DNA of 10,838 nt from assembly GCA_002359975.1 (NCBI GenBank), contig DENG01000042.1, positions 6,150-16,987 on the forward strand, written 5' to 3'. This DNA is from Polynucleobacter sp. UBA2650. GTDB lineage: Bacteria > Pseudomonadota > Gammaproteobacteria > Burkholderiales > Burkholderiaceae. The position numbers and the translations under genes are program-made. Shown here in pieces: positions 1-6,946 of the stretch. Positions within the stretch are counted from its first letter, which is position 1, and each line of letters begins with the position of its first letter. Below the pieces are notes generated by a model. The model was not told where the DNA came from and searched no databases. It saw only the letters and a program-made list of their open reading frames with translations.

Positions 1-780
1 CAAGTGATTCAGGGATGTGCTATCACCACCATGATCTTGAATGTGATTGCATTATGGAAGCAAGAGTCACGAGATCGCAGCAGACGCTTTAAGAATCCAG
101 ATCAACCGACCTTTAAGCAATCGTGGGATCTTTTTTGCCAAGGTGAACATGCCCTACGTCGTTTATTGGCGGTAGGACTCGGTACGATGGCGTTTACGAT
201 GGAAGATGTCTTGCTTGAGCCTTATGGTGGCGAGATATTGAAATTGAGCGTTAGTTCTACTACCTACCTTACTGCTGCTTTAGCATGTGGCGGGCTATTT
301 GGTTTTGCATTAGCGTCGCGTATTTTGAGCAAAGGGGCTGATCCATTTCGGATGGCCAGTATTGGGGCGATGGTGGGCCTACCCGCATTTATGGCTGTGA
401 TTATTGCTGCGCCGATGGCCTCAGCCTACCTATTTAGTTTCGGAGTTTTCTTAATCGGCTTTGGGGGTGGTCTGTTTGGTCATGGCACGCTCACTGCAAC
501 CATGAACCTTGCACCTCCAGAGCAACGAGGATTGGCATTGGGAGCGTGGGGCGCAGTACAGGCAACCGGCGCCGGAGTGGCAGTAGCGCTCGGAGGAATT
601 ATTCGGGACATTGTGAACTACTTTGCCATGCGAAATAGCTTGGGAGACAGCTTGGCCGATCCCAGTACCGGTTATGTTGCAGTGTATTTAATTGAAATGA
701 TTTTATTAATGGCAACCATCATTGCGATGGCGCCTCTGATCAAAAGTAAGTTGCCAGTACGTAAGTTACAGACAAGTTAA
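1..780 (+). CDS. pucC: PucC/LhaA-family bacteriochlorophyll transporter-like protein, C-terminal part (5' end outside window)
   Basis: This is a membrane protein of the major facilitator superfamily, PucC (BCH2/LhaA) branch. Family members act in the cytoplasmic membrane in assembly of light-harvesting or reaction-centre complexes, probably by handling bacteriochlorophyll. About 259 residues are visible; the family is usually 430-480, so roughly the N-terminal 40-45% is missing. The frame is open to the first base, so the GTG at position 4 is not taken as the start. Hallmarks are the MEDVLLEPYGGEIL stretch near residues 63-76 and the GHGTLTATMNLAPPEQRG to GAWGAVQATGAG region near 160-192, which is nearly diagnostic of PucC proteins. 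About six hydrophobic segments alternate with short loops; the tail ends in basic residues. A 27-codon gene follows after 34 bases. Which paralogue this is (pucC, lhaA, or the copy near bchG/bchP) cannot be told from the fragment, so the symbol is a family label. The family call is very secure and marks the organism as a phototroph. Confidence 0.93.
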   Translation, partial: QVIQGCAITTMILNVIALWKQESRDRSRRFKNPDQPTFKQSWDLFCQGEHALRRLLAVGLGTMAFTMEDVLLEPYGGEILKLSVSSTTYLTAALACGGLFGFALASRILSKGADPFRMASIGAMVGLPAFMAVIIAAPMASAYLFSFGVFLIGFGGGLFGHGTLTATMNLAPPEQRGLALGAWGAVQATGAGVAVALGGIIRDIVNYFAMRNSLGDSLADPSTGYVAVYLIEMILLMATIIAMAPLIKSKLPVRKLQTS

Positions 781-801
781 TGTACTATTGATTAACCTAG
801 A

Positions 802-810
802 AGAGGAGAG
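802..810 (+). promoter_or_regulatory. Strong Shine-Dalgarno for the 27-codon microprotein gene
   Basis: The purine run AGAGGAGAG contains GAGGAG, a near-perfect anti-16S match, and ends four bases before the ATG at 815. It is among the best ribosome binding sites in the window and is the main reason for calling the very short gene that follows. Confidence 0.7.
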
Positions 811-814
811 TGAT

Positions 815-898
815 ATGGCTGCAGGATATGTAATTGCAATTTTAATTGTGGCGATTGGTGCAATGGTTGCGATACGGAATATGAATCGCCGTAAGTAG
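815..898 (+). CDS. 27-residue single-span membrane microprotein downstream of pucC
   Basis: This short gene is not one I recognise. It begins MAAGYVIAILIVAIGAMVAI and ends RNMNRRK. Residues 4-20 are an uninterrupted hydrophobic stretch long enough for one membrane helix, and the C-terminus carries Arg, Arg, Arg and Lys. The positive-inside rule then predicts N-terminus outside and C-terminus in the cytoplasm. It has no His, Trp or Cys, so it is not a light-harvesting alpha/beta polypeptide with a pigment ligand. Its start is supported by a strong Shine-Dalgarno sequence at the right distance. It begins 34 bases after the pucC stop on the same strand, with no terminator-like hairpin seen between them, so co-transcription with pucC is likely. 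An accessory role with a membrane complex, as for CydX- or PufX-like small subunits, is only an analogy. Its stop codon directly abuts the stop of the opposite-strand gene. Being real is likely; function is unknown. Confidence 0.68.
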   Translation: MAAGYVIAILIVAIGAMVAIRNMNRRK

Positions 899-1114
899 TT
901 ACTTGGAATCACCTCTGCGTTTTTTACCCAGAAACGATTCCACGACGATAGAGCAGAATACCGCTCCAATAATGGCAGTGATGACGGCCATGATAGGCCC
1001 GCTGATCTGCATGCCAAAGTCATAGCCAAACTTTAGGCCAAGGCAAACGGCTAGCAAGTAGGGGATCAGAAAAAGATAGTCTTTGGGGCTTTTCATCAGC
1101 ATTATCTTACCCAT
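899..1114 (-). CDS. Small two-helix membrane protein of unknown function
   Basis: The 71-residue product is not one I can name. It has two hydrophobic segments, about residues 13-26 (LFLIPYLLAVCLGL) and 38-58 (SGPIMAVITAIIGAVFCSIV region), joined by a short loop with a single Asp, and a basic, charged tail GKKRRGDSK that should lie in the cytoplasm. With two helices both termini would be cytoplasmic. Three in-frame ATGs compete for the start (residues 1, 5 and 7; bases 1114, 1102 and 1096), and none has a good Shine-Dalgarno sequence. MKSPKDYLFLIPY, from base 1096, would give a more typical small membrane protein, so the coordinates given are the longest form. It is convergent with the microprotein gene with zero bases between stops, and diverges from the exported TPR gene over a 73-base gap. 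Composition and a plausible topology support a real gene. No enzymatic motif is seen. Confidence 0.65.
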   Translation of the reverse strand: MGKIMLMKSPKDYLFLIPYLLAVCLGLKFGYDFGMQISGPIMAVITAIIGAVFCSIVVESFLGKKRRGDSK

Positions 1115-1187
1115 TCTTTGGGCCTGAGCAAATAACTTTGATCAGGGACATAATGGGATCATCACAAAATAGCCTAGGAGTAAAACC

Positions 1188-1643
1188 ATGGTCAAAATGA
1201 AACATCTCATTGCTGCCCTTTTTGTTGCGAGCGCATCATTTTCCTATGCAGCAGACACCACCCCGTCTTCTTCGGGCCCATCGTGGCAGGGTGAGGCTCA
1301 AAAAGAAATCAAGGCGAAGAACTATGATGGCGCAATTAAAACTCTCTTGGCTGCTAATGAGCCAAACTCAGCAGACTGGAATAATCTCCTGGGCTATGCC
1401 CAACGTAAGAAGTCTCCACCGGATTTAAATGCGGCAGAGCGTTATTACCAAGCAGCCTTAAAAATAGATCCAAAACATAAGGGTGCTTTGGAGTACTACG
1501 GCGAACTCTTTCTGATGAAAAACGATCTTCCAGGCGCAGAACAAATGCTGGCACGTCTGAATAAGGTTTGTATTTTCTCGTGCGAGGAATACCGGGATCT
1601 AAAAGAGGAAATTGCAAAGTACAAGGCCAAAAAGCCAAAGTAA
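1188..1643 (+). CDS. Exported TPR-repeat protein with a C-terminal CxxxC pair
   Basis: This is a 151-residue protein with a Sec signal peptide: basic MVKMKH, hydrophobic core at 7-19, and a likely cleavage after SYA (residue 21). The mature part is helical and TPR-like. One unit covers about 34-70 (AQKEIKAKNYDGAIKTLLAA, then WNNLLGYAQ). A second, with the typical AERYYQAALKIDPKHKGALEYYG spacing, covers about 82-105, and a third covers 106-125 (LFLMKNDLPGAEQMLARL). TPR domains are protein-docking scaffolds, so a periplasmic adaptor role is inferred. Cys128 and Cys132, in KVCIFSCEEYRDL, are three residues apart and could form a disulfide or bind metal. I know this tail from small proteobacterial TPR proteins without an assigned function. 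AGGAG at 1176-1180 lies seven bases before the ATG and fixes the start. Downstream it converges with the binding-protein gene across a shared hairpin. Confidence 0.87.
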   Translation: MVKMKHLIAALFVASASFSYAADTTPSSSGPSWQGEAQKEIKAKNYDGAIKTLLAANEPNSADWNNLLGYAQRKKSPPDLNAAERYYQAALKIDPKHKGALEYYGELFLMKNDLPGAEQMLARLNKVCIFSCEEYRDLKEEIAKYKAKKPK

Positions 1644-1662
1644 GCACAATATGCTCACTTTG
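1629..1662 (-). terminator. Hairpin terminator between convergent genes, best read on the minus strand
   Basis: Arms at 1636-1646 and 1652-1662 (CAAAGTAAGCA and TGCTCACTTTG on the plus strand) pair over 11 positions with one mismatch, around a five-base loop. Read on the minus strand, the hairpin is followed by GC and then TTTTT (1633 down to 1629), which is a reasonable intrinsic terminator for the binding-protein gene. On the plus strand the following bases are only moderately T-rich (TTCGCTTATTT), so it may stop both transcripts less evenly. The left arm overlaps the last codons and stop of the TPR gene. Confidence 0.5.
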
Positions 1663-1680
1663 TTCGCTTATTTAGATCGC

Positions 1681-2640
1681 TTACTTAATCATCCCAGCGT
1701 TTTTAGCATCTTCCATTGCCAGCGGAGTTTTCTCTTTCATAAATGCCGGAATTTGTTTAAGTGGAATATCCACCAGGACAAACCCCATATCCTCAAGACG
1801 TTTTTTGGTATCCACATCGGCATTTAACTTACCAATAAAGTCTGACATTTTTTCTTGAAGAGCGATGGGCGTGGATTTAGGCATGGCAACTCCACGATAG
1901 GCACCATCGACCCAATTGAGCCCCAGCTCTTTAAAAGTAGGCACATCGGGTAGGGCAGGGTGACGTTTCTCGGTGGCAATCGCAAGGGTCCGCACCTTTC
2001 CTTTTTGTTGAATGGCAAGCGGTAAATATCCCATGGCGCCACTGACGTGCATGCCAATGAGCGAAGAAATCAAATCACCGGTTCCCTTAAACGGAACGTA
2101 TTCAACCTTAATTCCAGCCAATTTATTCAGTCTTTCTGTAGCCATGTGATTAGCCGAAAATTGCGCAGAACCCGCTAGCGTTAACTTACCAGGACTTTTC
2201 TTGGCTGCGGCAATAAAGTCTTGGTATGTTTTATACGGACTATCAGCAGATACCATCAATGCATCTGGCGTAAAGTGATAGTAATAAATGGCATTAATAT
2301 CTGCAGTCTTGTATTGGATACCTTCTTGCAGGGGTTGCAAGATCACATGTGGAATATTGACCCCAATCACATTGCTGCCATCATTCGGATAGGTGTTAAG
2401 TTGGCTCCATACCAGCGCGCCACCCGCTCCCGCACGGTTCACCACAATCATGGGCTGATTAAATTTTTTGGCAGAGATATCAGCTTGTAAACGAGCGACG
2501 ATGTCGGATTCACCAGCGGCAGGAAATGGAATGATGTACTGTATTTGCTTATCAATAACTGGCTGTGCAAAGGAAGTACCAAGGCCAAGCATCAGCCCCA
2601 TCGATACAGCATTCAGAATAAAGCGGATAAGTTTCTTCAT
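1681..2640 (-). CDS. Bug/TctC-family periplasmic solute-binding protein (tripartite tricarboxylate transporter type)
   Basis: The 319-residue length fits the family (about 310-330). A Sec signal peptide with KK at 2-3 and a hydrophobic core likely ends at SFA (residue 25), with no lipoprotein cysteine. Family motifs are IIPFPAAGESDIVARL (36-51) and VVNRAGAGGALV (66-77), followed by the later VPFKGTGD and LPDVPTFKELGL regions. Bug proteins bind small carboxylates, often dicarboxylates or aromatic acids, and deliver them to a TctAB membrane complex or act as sensors. The ligand loop reads PAAGESD where many members have PPGG or AGGESD, so the exact ligand cannot be given. AGGAGG at 2645-2650 lies four bases before the ATG, a very strong start signal. 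It follows the tartrate/malate dehydrogenase gene by 70 bases on the same strand, which points to tartrate or malate as ligand (inference). No TctA or TctB membrane subunit is in the window, so it would need one encoded elsewhere, as is common for orphan Bug proteins. Confidence 0.93.
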   Translation of the reverse strand: MKKLIRFILNAVSMGLMLGLGTSFAQPVIDKQIQYIIPFPAAGESDIVARLQADISAKKFNQPMIVVNRAGAGGALVWSQLNTYPNDGSNVIGVNIPHVILQPLQEGIQYKTADINAIYYYHFTPDALMVSADSPYKTYQDFIAAAKKSPGKLTLAGSAQFSANHMATERLNKLAGIKVEYVPFKGTGDLISSLIGMHVSGAMGYLPLAIQQKGKVRTLAIATEKRHPALPDVPTFKELGLNWVDGAYRGVAMPKSTPIALQEKMSDFIGKLNADVDTKKRLEDMGFVLVDIPLKQIPAFMKEKTPLAMEDAKNAGMIK

Positions 2641-2710
2641 AAGCCCTCCTAGTACTAATCAGTTTTCACTAGAACGATGAAATAAGAACTTCGGATCTAC
2701 CCTAGGTTTA

Positions 2711-3784
2711 TTATTTATTTATAGAAATAGCCGCAACTACAGCAGCAGTAACATCTTTCATCATGGCTTTACCGCCTAAGTCGCGAGTGTGAAGGGTAGG
2801 ATTGACTGTAACGGATTCAATGGCGCTCATCAAGAGCTTGGCGGCGGTGGGCTCGCCCAGATGTTCTAGCATCATCACAATTGACCAAAAGGTACCAATG
2901 GGGTTTGCTAGACCTTGCCCCATGATGTCAAAGGCAGAGCCATGAATTGGTTCAAACATGGAGGGGTAGCGTCTTTGCGGGTCGATATTCCCTGTTGGGG
3001 CTATCCCCAAGCTACCTGCTAAGGCGGCTGCTAGGTCGCTAAGTACATCAGCATGTAAATTGGTCGCAACAATAGTATCCAGAGATTCAGGCCGGTTGAC
3101 CATTCGGGCTGTAGCGGCGTCGACCAATTCCTTATCCCAGCGCACATCTGGGAAATCTCTAGAAACTTGAACCGCGATCTCATCCCACATGACCATGGCA
3201 TGACGTTGCGCATTTGATTTAGTAATAACCGTTAGATGTTTTTTAGGACGCGAACGTGCGAGCTCAAATGCAAAACGCTGGATACGCTCAACACCGACGC
3301 GCGTCATGATGCTCATATCAGAGGCCACTTCAATGGGATGACCTTGGTGCGCTCGGCCACCCAATCCAGAGTACTCACCTTCGGAGTTCTCCCGCACAAT
3401 CACCCAATCCAATTGATCGGGTTTGCAATTTCGCAGGGGTGTCTGGATACCGGGCAGTATCCGTGTGGGACGCACATTAGCGTATTGATCAAATCCTTGG
3501 CAGATTTTGAGACGTAAGCCCCATAAGGTGATGTGATCGGGTATCTGTGGATCACCAGCGGAACCGAATAAGATGGCATCCTTTGAGCGAAGGGGCTCCA
3601 AGCCATCATCCGGCATCATTTTTCCAGTCTTGCGATAGTAGTCTCCGCCCCAATCAAAGCGATCAAATTGAAAGGTAATTTCTGGAAAGCGCTTGCTAAT
3701 CGCATGAAGGACTTTCTCACCCTCTGGGATTACTTCTTTACCAATCCCATCACCAGGAATGGATGCAATTTTGTATGTTTTCAT
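2711..3784 (-). CDS. ttuC: Tartrate dehydrogenase / D-malate dehydrogenase (decarboxylating), isocitrate/isopropylmalate dehydrogenase family
   Basis: This cytoplasmic NAD- and divalent-metal-dependent beta-decarboxylating dehydrogenase is 357 residues long, close to the usual 355-361. Family members oxidise tartrate to oxaloglycolate or D-malate to pyruvate and CO2. Visible features are the N-terminal IASIPGDGIGKEV (6-18), VRENSEGEYSGLGGR in the middle with the active-site region, the ITKSNAQRHAMVMWDE stretch holding the catalytic Lys, and TNLHADVLSDLAAALAGSLG with the metal-binding Asp residues, then EPIHGSAFDIMGQGLANPIG for the cofactor. GEYSGLGG and the DWGGDYY region fit tartrate/D-malate dehydrogenase better than LeuB or Icd. 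The frame opens 19 residues further from a TTG, but the family begins at MKTYKIASIPGDG, so that ATG is used. Its Shine-Dalgarno sequence is poor. It heads the probable two-gene unit with the Bug protein and diverges from the phosphatase gene over 124 bases. Which of the two substrates is physiological cannot be decided by sequence reading; dmlA is the alternative symbol. Confidence 0.9.
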   Translation of the reverse strand: MKTYKIASIPGDGIGKEVIPEGEKVLHAISKRFPEITFQFDRFDWGGDYYRKTGKMMPDDGLEPLRSKDAILFGSAGDPQIPDHITLWGLRLKICQGFDQYANVRPTRILPGIQTPLRNCKPDQLDWVIVRENSEGEYSGLGGRAHQGHPIEVASDMSIMTRVGVERIQRFAFELARSRPKKHLTVITKSNAQRHAMVMWDEIAVQVSRDFPDVRWDKELVDAATARMVNRPESLDTIVATNLHADVLSDLAAALAGSLGIAPTGNIDPQRRYPSMFEPIHGSAFDIMGQGLANPIGTFWSIVMMLEHLGEPTAAKLLMSAIESVTVNPTLHTRDLGGKAMMKDVTAAVVAAISINK

Positions 3785-3792
3785 GGGTAAGT

Positions 3793-3827
3793 TTCTAGTG
3801 GATATATGCCTTAAGAGCTTACTAGAA
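3793..3827. repeat. 7-bp inverted repeat in the leader of the tartrate/malate dehydrogenase gene
   Basis: TTCTAGT (3793-3799) and ACTAGAA (3821-3827) are perfect inverted copies with a 21-base spacer, lying just upstream of the minus-strand ATG at 3784. They could form a leader-RNA stem near the weak ribosome site or be two half-sites for a dimeric repressor. No function is shown. Confidence 0.3.
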
Positions 3828-3830
3828 TAC

Positions 3831-3845
3831 CTTTTGTCCAAAAAG
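3831..3845. promoter_or_regulatory. Candidate LysR-type regulator box (T-N11-A dyad) in the divergent promoter region
   Basis: CTTTTGTCCAAAAAG consists of 5-base inverted arms around GTCCA and contains T(3832)-N11-A(3844), the form of a LysR-family box; one more pair (C3830-G3846) extends the arms to six. It sits 63 bases before the phosphatase ATG and 46 bases before the dehydrogenase ATG. Calvin-cycle operons are commonly controlled by CbbR and tartrate/malate genes by their own LysR proteins, so either could be meant. No regulator gene is in the window. Confidence 0.33.
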
Positions 3846-3862
3846 GGTGGCCAAGTTTAAAT
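3834..3862 (+). promoter_or_regulatory. Candidate sigma-70 promoter for the Calvin-type operon
   Basis: TTGTCC (3834-3839) and TTAAAT (3857-3862) are each 4/6 matches to the -35 and -10 consensus with an ideal 17-base spacer. Transcription would start near 3869, giving a leader of about 40 bases. The -35 overlaps the dyad at 3831-3845. It is the best pair I find in this divergent region, but the match is weak. Confidence 0.3.
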
Positions 3863-3908
3863 ATCTGAGAAAATAGAGGTTTCATTAATAAGCCTAAAGA
3901 CCCCCACC

Positions 3909-4919
3909 ATGGAAGCAGGGAGAACCAGACTTTCTGACCATTTAAGCCAGCAGCTGGACGCAGATCAGTCGATTCATCGGGATTTAGGAAAACTCATCCT
4001 CGATATTGCCACCGCCGTCAAAGAAATTGCCATATTGACCTCGCAAGGGGCATTAGCTGGGGTCTTGGGTAATTTAGCCAGTCAAAATGTTCAGGGCGAG
4101 ACCCAAAAGAAACTCGATGTTCTCTCCGATGAGATCCTCATTCAAACCTTTCGATCGGGGAACTTAGTCGCTGGCATTGCCTCTGAAGAAAATGATGAGC
4201 CGATTGCTAATAAAAATGGTGGGCCTTTTCTGTGTTTGTTTGATCCCTTAGATGGCTCTTCTAATATTGATGTCAACGTCTCGGTGGGAACGATCTTTTC
4301 AATTCAGCATGCCCCTAAAGATCGCAGCCCAGAGTTAGCGGATTATTTACAGTCGGGCAGAAAACAAATTGCTGCTGGCTATGCGGTATATGGACCATCC
4401 ACTATGCTCGTATTAAGTATCGGCAGAGGTACTCATGGATTTACCTTGGATGCAGGCACAGGTGAGTTCATCCTGACCCATCCCAATATCCAGATACCCG
4501 CAGACACCAGTGAGTTTGCAATTAATGCGAGCAATGAGCGCTTTTGGGAAGCACCCGTTGCGCGCTACATTAGTGAATGCAAAAAGGGCAAGACCGATGT
4601 GCGGGGCCGTGACTTCAATATGCGTTGGATTGCTAGTATGGTTGCGGATGTGCATCGCATCCTAATGCGCGGTGGCATATTTATGTACCCCAAAGATACA
4701 AAAGATTTAAGTAAGCCAGGTCGTCTTCGCCTGATGTATGAAGCCAATCCTATGAGTTTCGTGGTGGAGCAGGCAGGCGGTTTGGGATCCACAGGACGTC
4801 AACGTATCTTGGATCTAAAACCAGAAAGTATTCATCAACGTGTTCCTGTCGTTTTGGGATCGCGCAATGAAGTCGAGCGGGTTGAGCAGTATCACCGTGA
4901 ACACGATAGTACAAATTAA
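3909..4919 (+). CDS. cbbF: Class I fructose-1,6-bisphosphatase (possible dual sedoheptulose-1,7-bisphosphatase)
   Basis: This cytoplasmic, Mg-dependent enzyme hydrolyses fructose-1,6-bisphosphate to fructose-6-phosphate in the Calvin cycle and gluconeogenesis; Calvin-cycle bacterial copies often also take sedoheptulose-1,7-bisphosphate. The 336 residues match the class I length. Metal and phosphate sites are seen at ASEEND (91-96), [13 protein letters not shown] (111-123) and the tail GGIFMYP (255-261) through [21 protein letters not shown] (271-291), which holds the catalytic-site Glu and sugar-phosphate Lys/Arg contacts. [12 protein letters not shown] aligns with the usual class I start, so the ATG is accepted even though no good Shine-Dalgarno sequence precedes it. 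It leads a tight run of sugar-phosphate genes and transketolase follows after eight bases, so the autotrophic name cbbF is preferred. If the genome has another fbp for gluconeogenesis, this one is the accessory copy; fbp is the neutral symbol. Confidence 0.95.
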   Translation: MEAGRTRLSDHLSQQLDADQSIHRDLGKLILDIATAVKEIAILTSQGALAGVLGNLASQNVQGETQKKLDVLSDEILIQTFRSGNLVAGIASEENDEPIANKNGGPFLCLFDPLDGSSNIDVNVSVGTIFSIQHAPKDRSPELADYLQSGRKQIAAGYAVYGPSTMLVLSIGRGTHGFTLDAGTGEFILTHPNIQIPADTSEFAINASNERFWEAPVARYISECKKGKTDVRGRDFNMRWIASMVADVHRILMRGGIFMYPKDTKDLSKPGRLRLMYEANPMSFVVEQAGGLGSTGRQRILDLKPESIHQRVPVVLGSRNEVERVEQYHREHDSTN

Positions 4920-4927
4920 TCTTGGAT

Positions 4928-6919
4928 ATGAGCACAGCACAAATTACTAGTAGAGAGTTAGCCAATGCGATTCGTTTCTTAGCCATCGATGCGGTAGAGA
5001 AATCAAAATCGGGTCACCCCGGAGCTCCGATGGGCATGGCGGATATTGCCGAGGTGCTCTGGCGCCATCATTTAAACCATAATCCAGCAGATCCACATTG
5101 GATCAATCGGGATCGCTTTGTACTTTCTAATGGCCATGGTTCGATGTTGATCTACGCCCTGTTGCATCTGACCGGTTATGCAGTCTCGATTGAGGACATT
5201 AAAAACTTTAGGCAGTTGCATAGCATTACCGCTGGACACCCCGAGGTGGACATTACGCCAGGGGTCGAGACCACCACTGGACCATTAGGTCAGGGCCTAG
5301 CAAACGCAGTAGGCATGGCTCTTGCCGAATCGCTTCTTGCTAAGCGCTTTAATCGTCCAGGACATACGATTATCGATCACCATACCTATACCTTCTTAGG
5401 CGATGGTTGCTTGATGGAGGGTATTAGTCATGAGGTTTGTTCTCTCGCGGGCGTTTGGGGGCTGAACAAATTAATTTGCTTCTACGATGACAACGGCATC
5501 TCGATTGATGGTCATGTCGATGGTTGGTTCAAAGACGATACGGCAAGTCGGTTTAAAGCCTATGGCTGGAATGTCATTGGTCCGATCGATGGGCACGATG
5601 CTCAAGCGGTAAATGCCGCCACGACCGCCGCTCAATCTGAAACCGCCAAACCGACTCTGATCATCTGTAAAACCACCATTGGTTGGGGTGCACCGAATAT
5701 GGCAGGTACGCATGATGTTCATGGAGCACCCTTAGGTGAGAAAGAGGCTGCAGCAACCCGCGAAGCTTTGGGTTGGAAGTATGGTCCCTTTGAGATCCCT
5801 GCGCCGATTAAGACTGCTTGGGATGCAGTAGAGAGCGGTAAAGCAAAACAGGCCCAATGGAATGAGCAATTAGCAAAGTATCAAGCGGCATTCCCAGAGC
5901 TAGCCAAAGAGCTGATGCGTTGCGCTACTGAAAAGCTACCAGCGACTTGGTCATCCACCAAGACTCAATTGTTTGCCAGCATGAAGGCAATAGAAGCACC
6001 AACCGCCAGTCGCAAATCCTCTCAACAAACTTTAGACATCCTGGTGCCCGCATTACCAGAACTCCTTGGTGGGTCAGCAGACCTTACCGGTTCAAACCTC
6101 ACGGCTGCGAAGACCAGCATTACCTGGCATCACAAGACCGATCAAGCTGCAAACTACATTTCTTATGGAGTGCGTGAGTTTGGTATGAGCGCCATCATGA
6201 ACGGGGTGGCATTGCATAAAGGATTCATTCCCTATGGCGGCACCTTTGCGGTGTTCTCCGACTATGCGCGCAATGCGATTCGCATGAGTGCTCTCATGAA
6301 GCAACGCGTTATTTATGTTTTAACCCATGACTCGATTGGTCTGGGTGAAGATGGCCCCACCCATCAACCGATTGAGCATGCGGCGAGTTTGCGTCTCATT
6401 CCTCATCTCGATTTGTGGCGTCCTTGCGATGGCTTTGAAACTGCGATTGCTTGGACTGCTGCGATTGAGCGCACCGATGGGCCGAGTGCTTTGTTCTTGT
6501 CTCGACAAAACTTGCCACAACTCAGTAAGAACATCAGTGAAGCCGATGTGATGCGAGGGGGCTATGTCTTGTCGGATTGTGAGGGCAAACCGGATGTGGT
6601 CTTAATCGCGACGGGGTCTGAAGTTGGCCTAGCTATGCAAGCGCAAGAAATTCTGCGTACTCAAGGAAAGTCCGTGCGCGTGGTTTCCATGCCATGCACT
6701 TCTCTATTTGATCGCCAAGATAAAAGCTGGCAAGAAAAGGTGTTACCAAGCGGCATCAAACGGATTGCGATCGAAGCGGGTCACCCCGACCTGTGGTGGA
6801 AGTATGTTGGTTTAGATGGTGCCGTTGTGGGTATTAATCGTTTCGGTGAGTCTGCTCCAGCCGCTGCTGTATACAAAGCATTGGGTGTGACGGTTGAGCG
6901 CATTGTGGAACTCGTATAA
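4928..6919 (+). CDS. cbbT: Transketolase
   Basis: Thiamine-diphosphate-dependent transketolase moves two-carbon units between sugar phosphates and regenerates pentose phosphates in the Calvin cycle; it also serves the pentose phosphate pathway. The product is 663 residues, the usual bacterial size. Domain order is complete. The N-terminal cofactor domain has [10 protein letters not shown] (27-36), [12 protein letters not shown] (67-78) and the diphosphate motif from GDGCLMEG (158-165) to DDNG (187-190). The middle pyrimidine domain has [14 protein letters not shown] and [17 protein letters not shown] with the catalytic Glu and His, and the C-terminal domain has [16 protein letters not shown]. 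An in-frame TTG two codons upstream (4922) is rejected in favour of the ATG. No clear Shine-Dalgarno sequence is present, and with only eight bases after the phosphatase stop, translation is probably coupled to it. The chromosome may hold a second, housekeeping tkt, so the cbb symbol rests on context. Confidence 0.97.
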   Translation: MSTAQITSRELANAIRFLAIDAVEKSKSGHPGAPMGMADIAEVLWRHHLNHNPADPHWINRDRFVLSNGHGSMLIYALLHLTGYAVSIEDIKNFRQLHSITAGHPEVDITPGVETTTGPLGQGLANAVGMALAESLLAKRFNRPGHTIIDHHTYTFLGDGCLMEGISHEVCSLAGVWGLNKLICFYDDNGISIDGHVDGWFKDDTASRFKAYGWNVIGPIDGHDAQAVNAATTAAQSETAKPTLIICKTTIGWGAPNMAGTHDVHGAPLGEKEAAATREALGWKYGPFEIPAPIKTAWDAVESGKAKQAQWNEQLAKYQAAFPELAKELMRCATEKLPATWSSTKTQLFASMKAIEAPTASRKSSQQTLDILVPALPELLGGSADLTGSNLTAAKTSITWHHKTDQAANYISYGVREFGMSAIMNGVALHKGFIPYGGTFAVFSDYARNAIRMSALMKQRVIYVLTHDSIGLGEDGPTHQPIEHAASLRLIPHLDLWRPCDGFETAIAWTAAIERTDGPSALFLSRQNLPQLSKNISEADVMRGGYVLSDCEGKPDVVLIATGSEVGLAMQAQEILRTQGKSVRVVSMPCTSLFDRQDKSWQEKVLPSGIKRIAIEAGHPDLWWKYVGLDGAVVGINRFGESAPAAAVYKALGVTVERIVELV

Positions 6920-6946
6920 CTAGAGATTGGGATAGAGGAAAAAAGA

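Noticed and set aside
4-6. GTG as the start of the pucC-family gene
   Set aside because: The frame is open to the window edge and the product lacks the N-terminal half of the family, so the gene simply begins outside the window.
766-1029. 87-codon minus-strand open frame across the pucC end and the microprotein
   Set aside because: It overlaps two better-supported genes and has no family resemblance or ribosome site.
1138-1161. TGATC/GATCA inverted pair upstream of the TPR gene
   Set aside because: Arms are only five bases with a 13-base spacer; this is easily expected by chance.
781-1187. PpsR/CrtJ-type sites (TGT-N12-ACA) near the photosynthesis-cluster end
   Set aside because: I checked the TGT at 781 and found no ACA at the required spacing; no other convincing site was seen in the gaps.
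3785-3841. 19-residue N-terminal extension of the tartrate/malate dehydrogenase from a TTG
   Set aside because: The family starts at the MKTYKIASIPGDG position; the extension is basic, unlike any known domain, and would run through the promoter region.
4922-4927. TTG start for transketolase two codons upstream
   Set aside because: The ATG at 4928 gives the usual N-terminus and no Shine-Dalgarno sequence favours the TTG.
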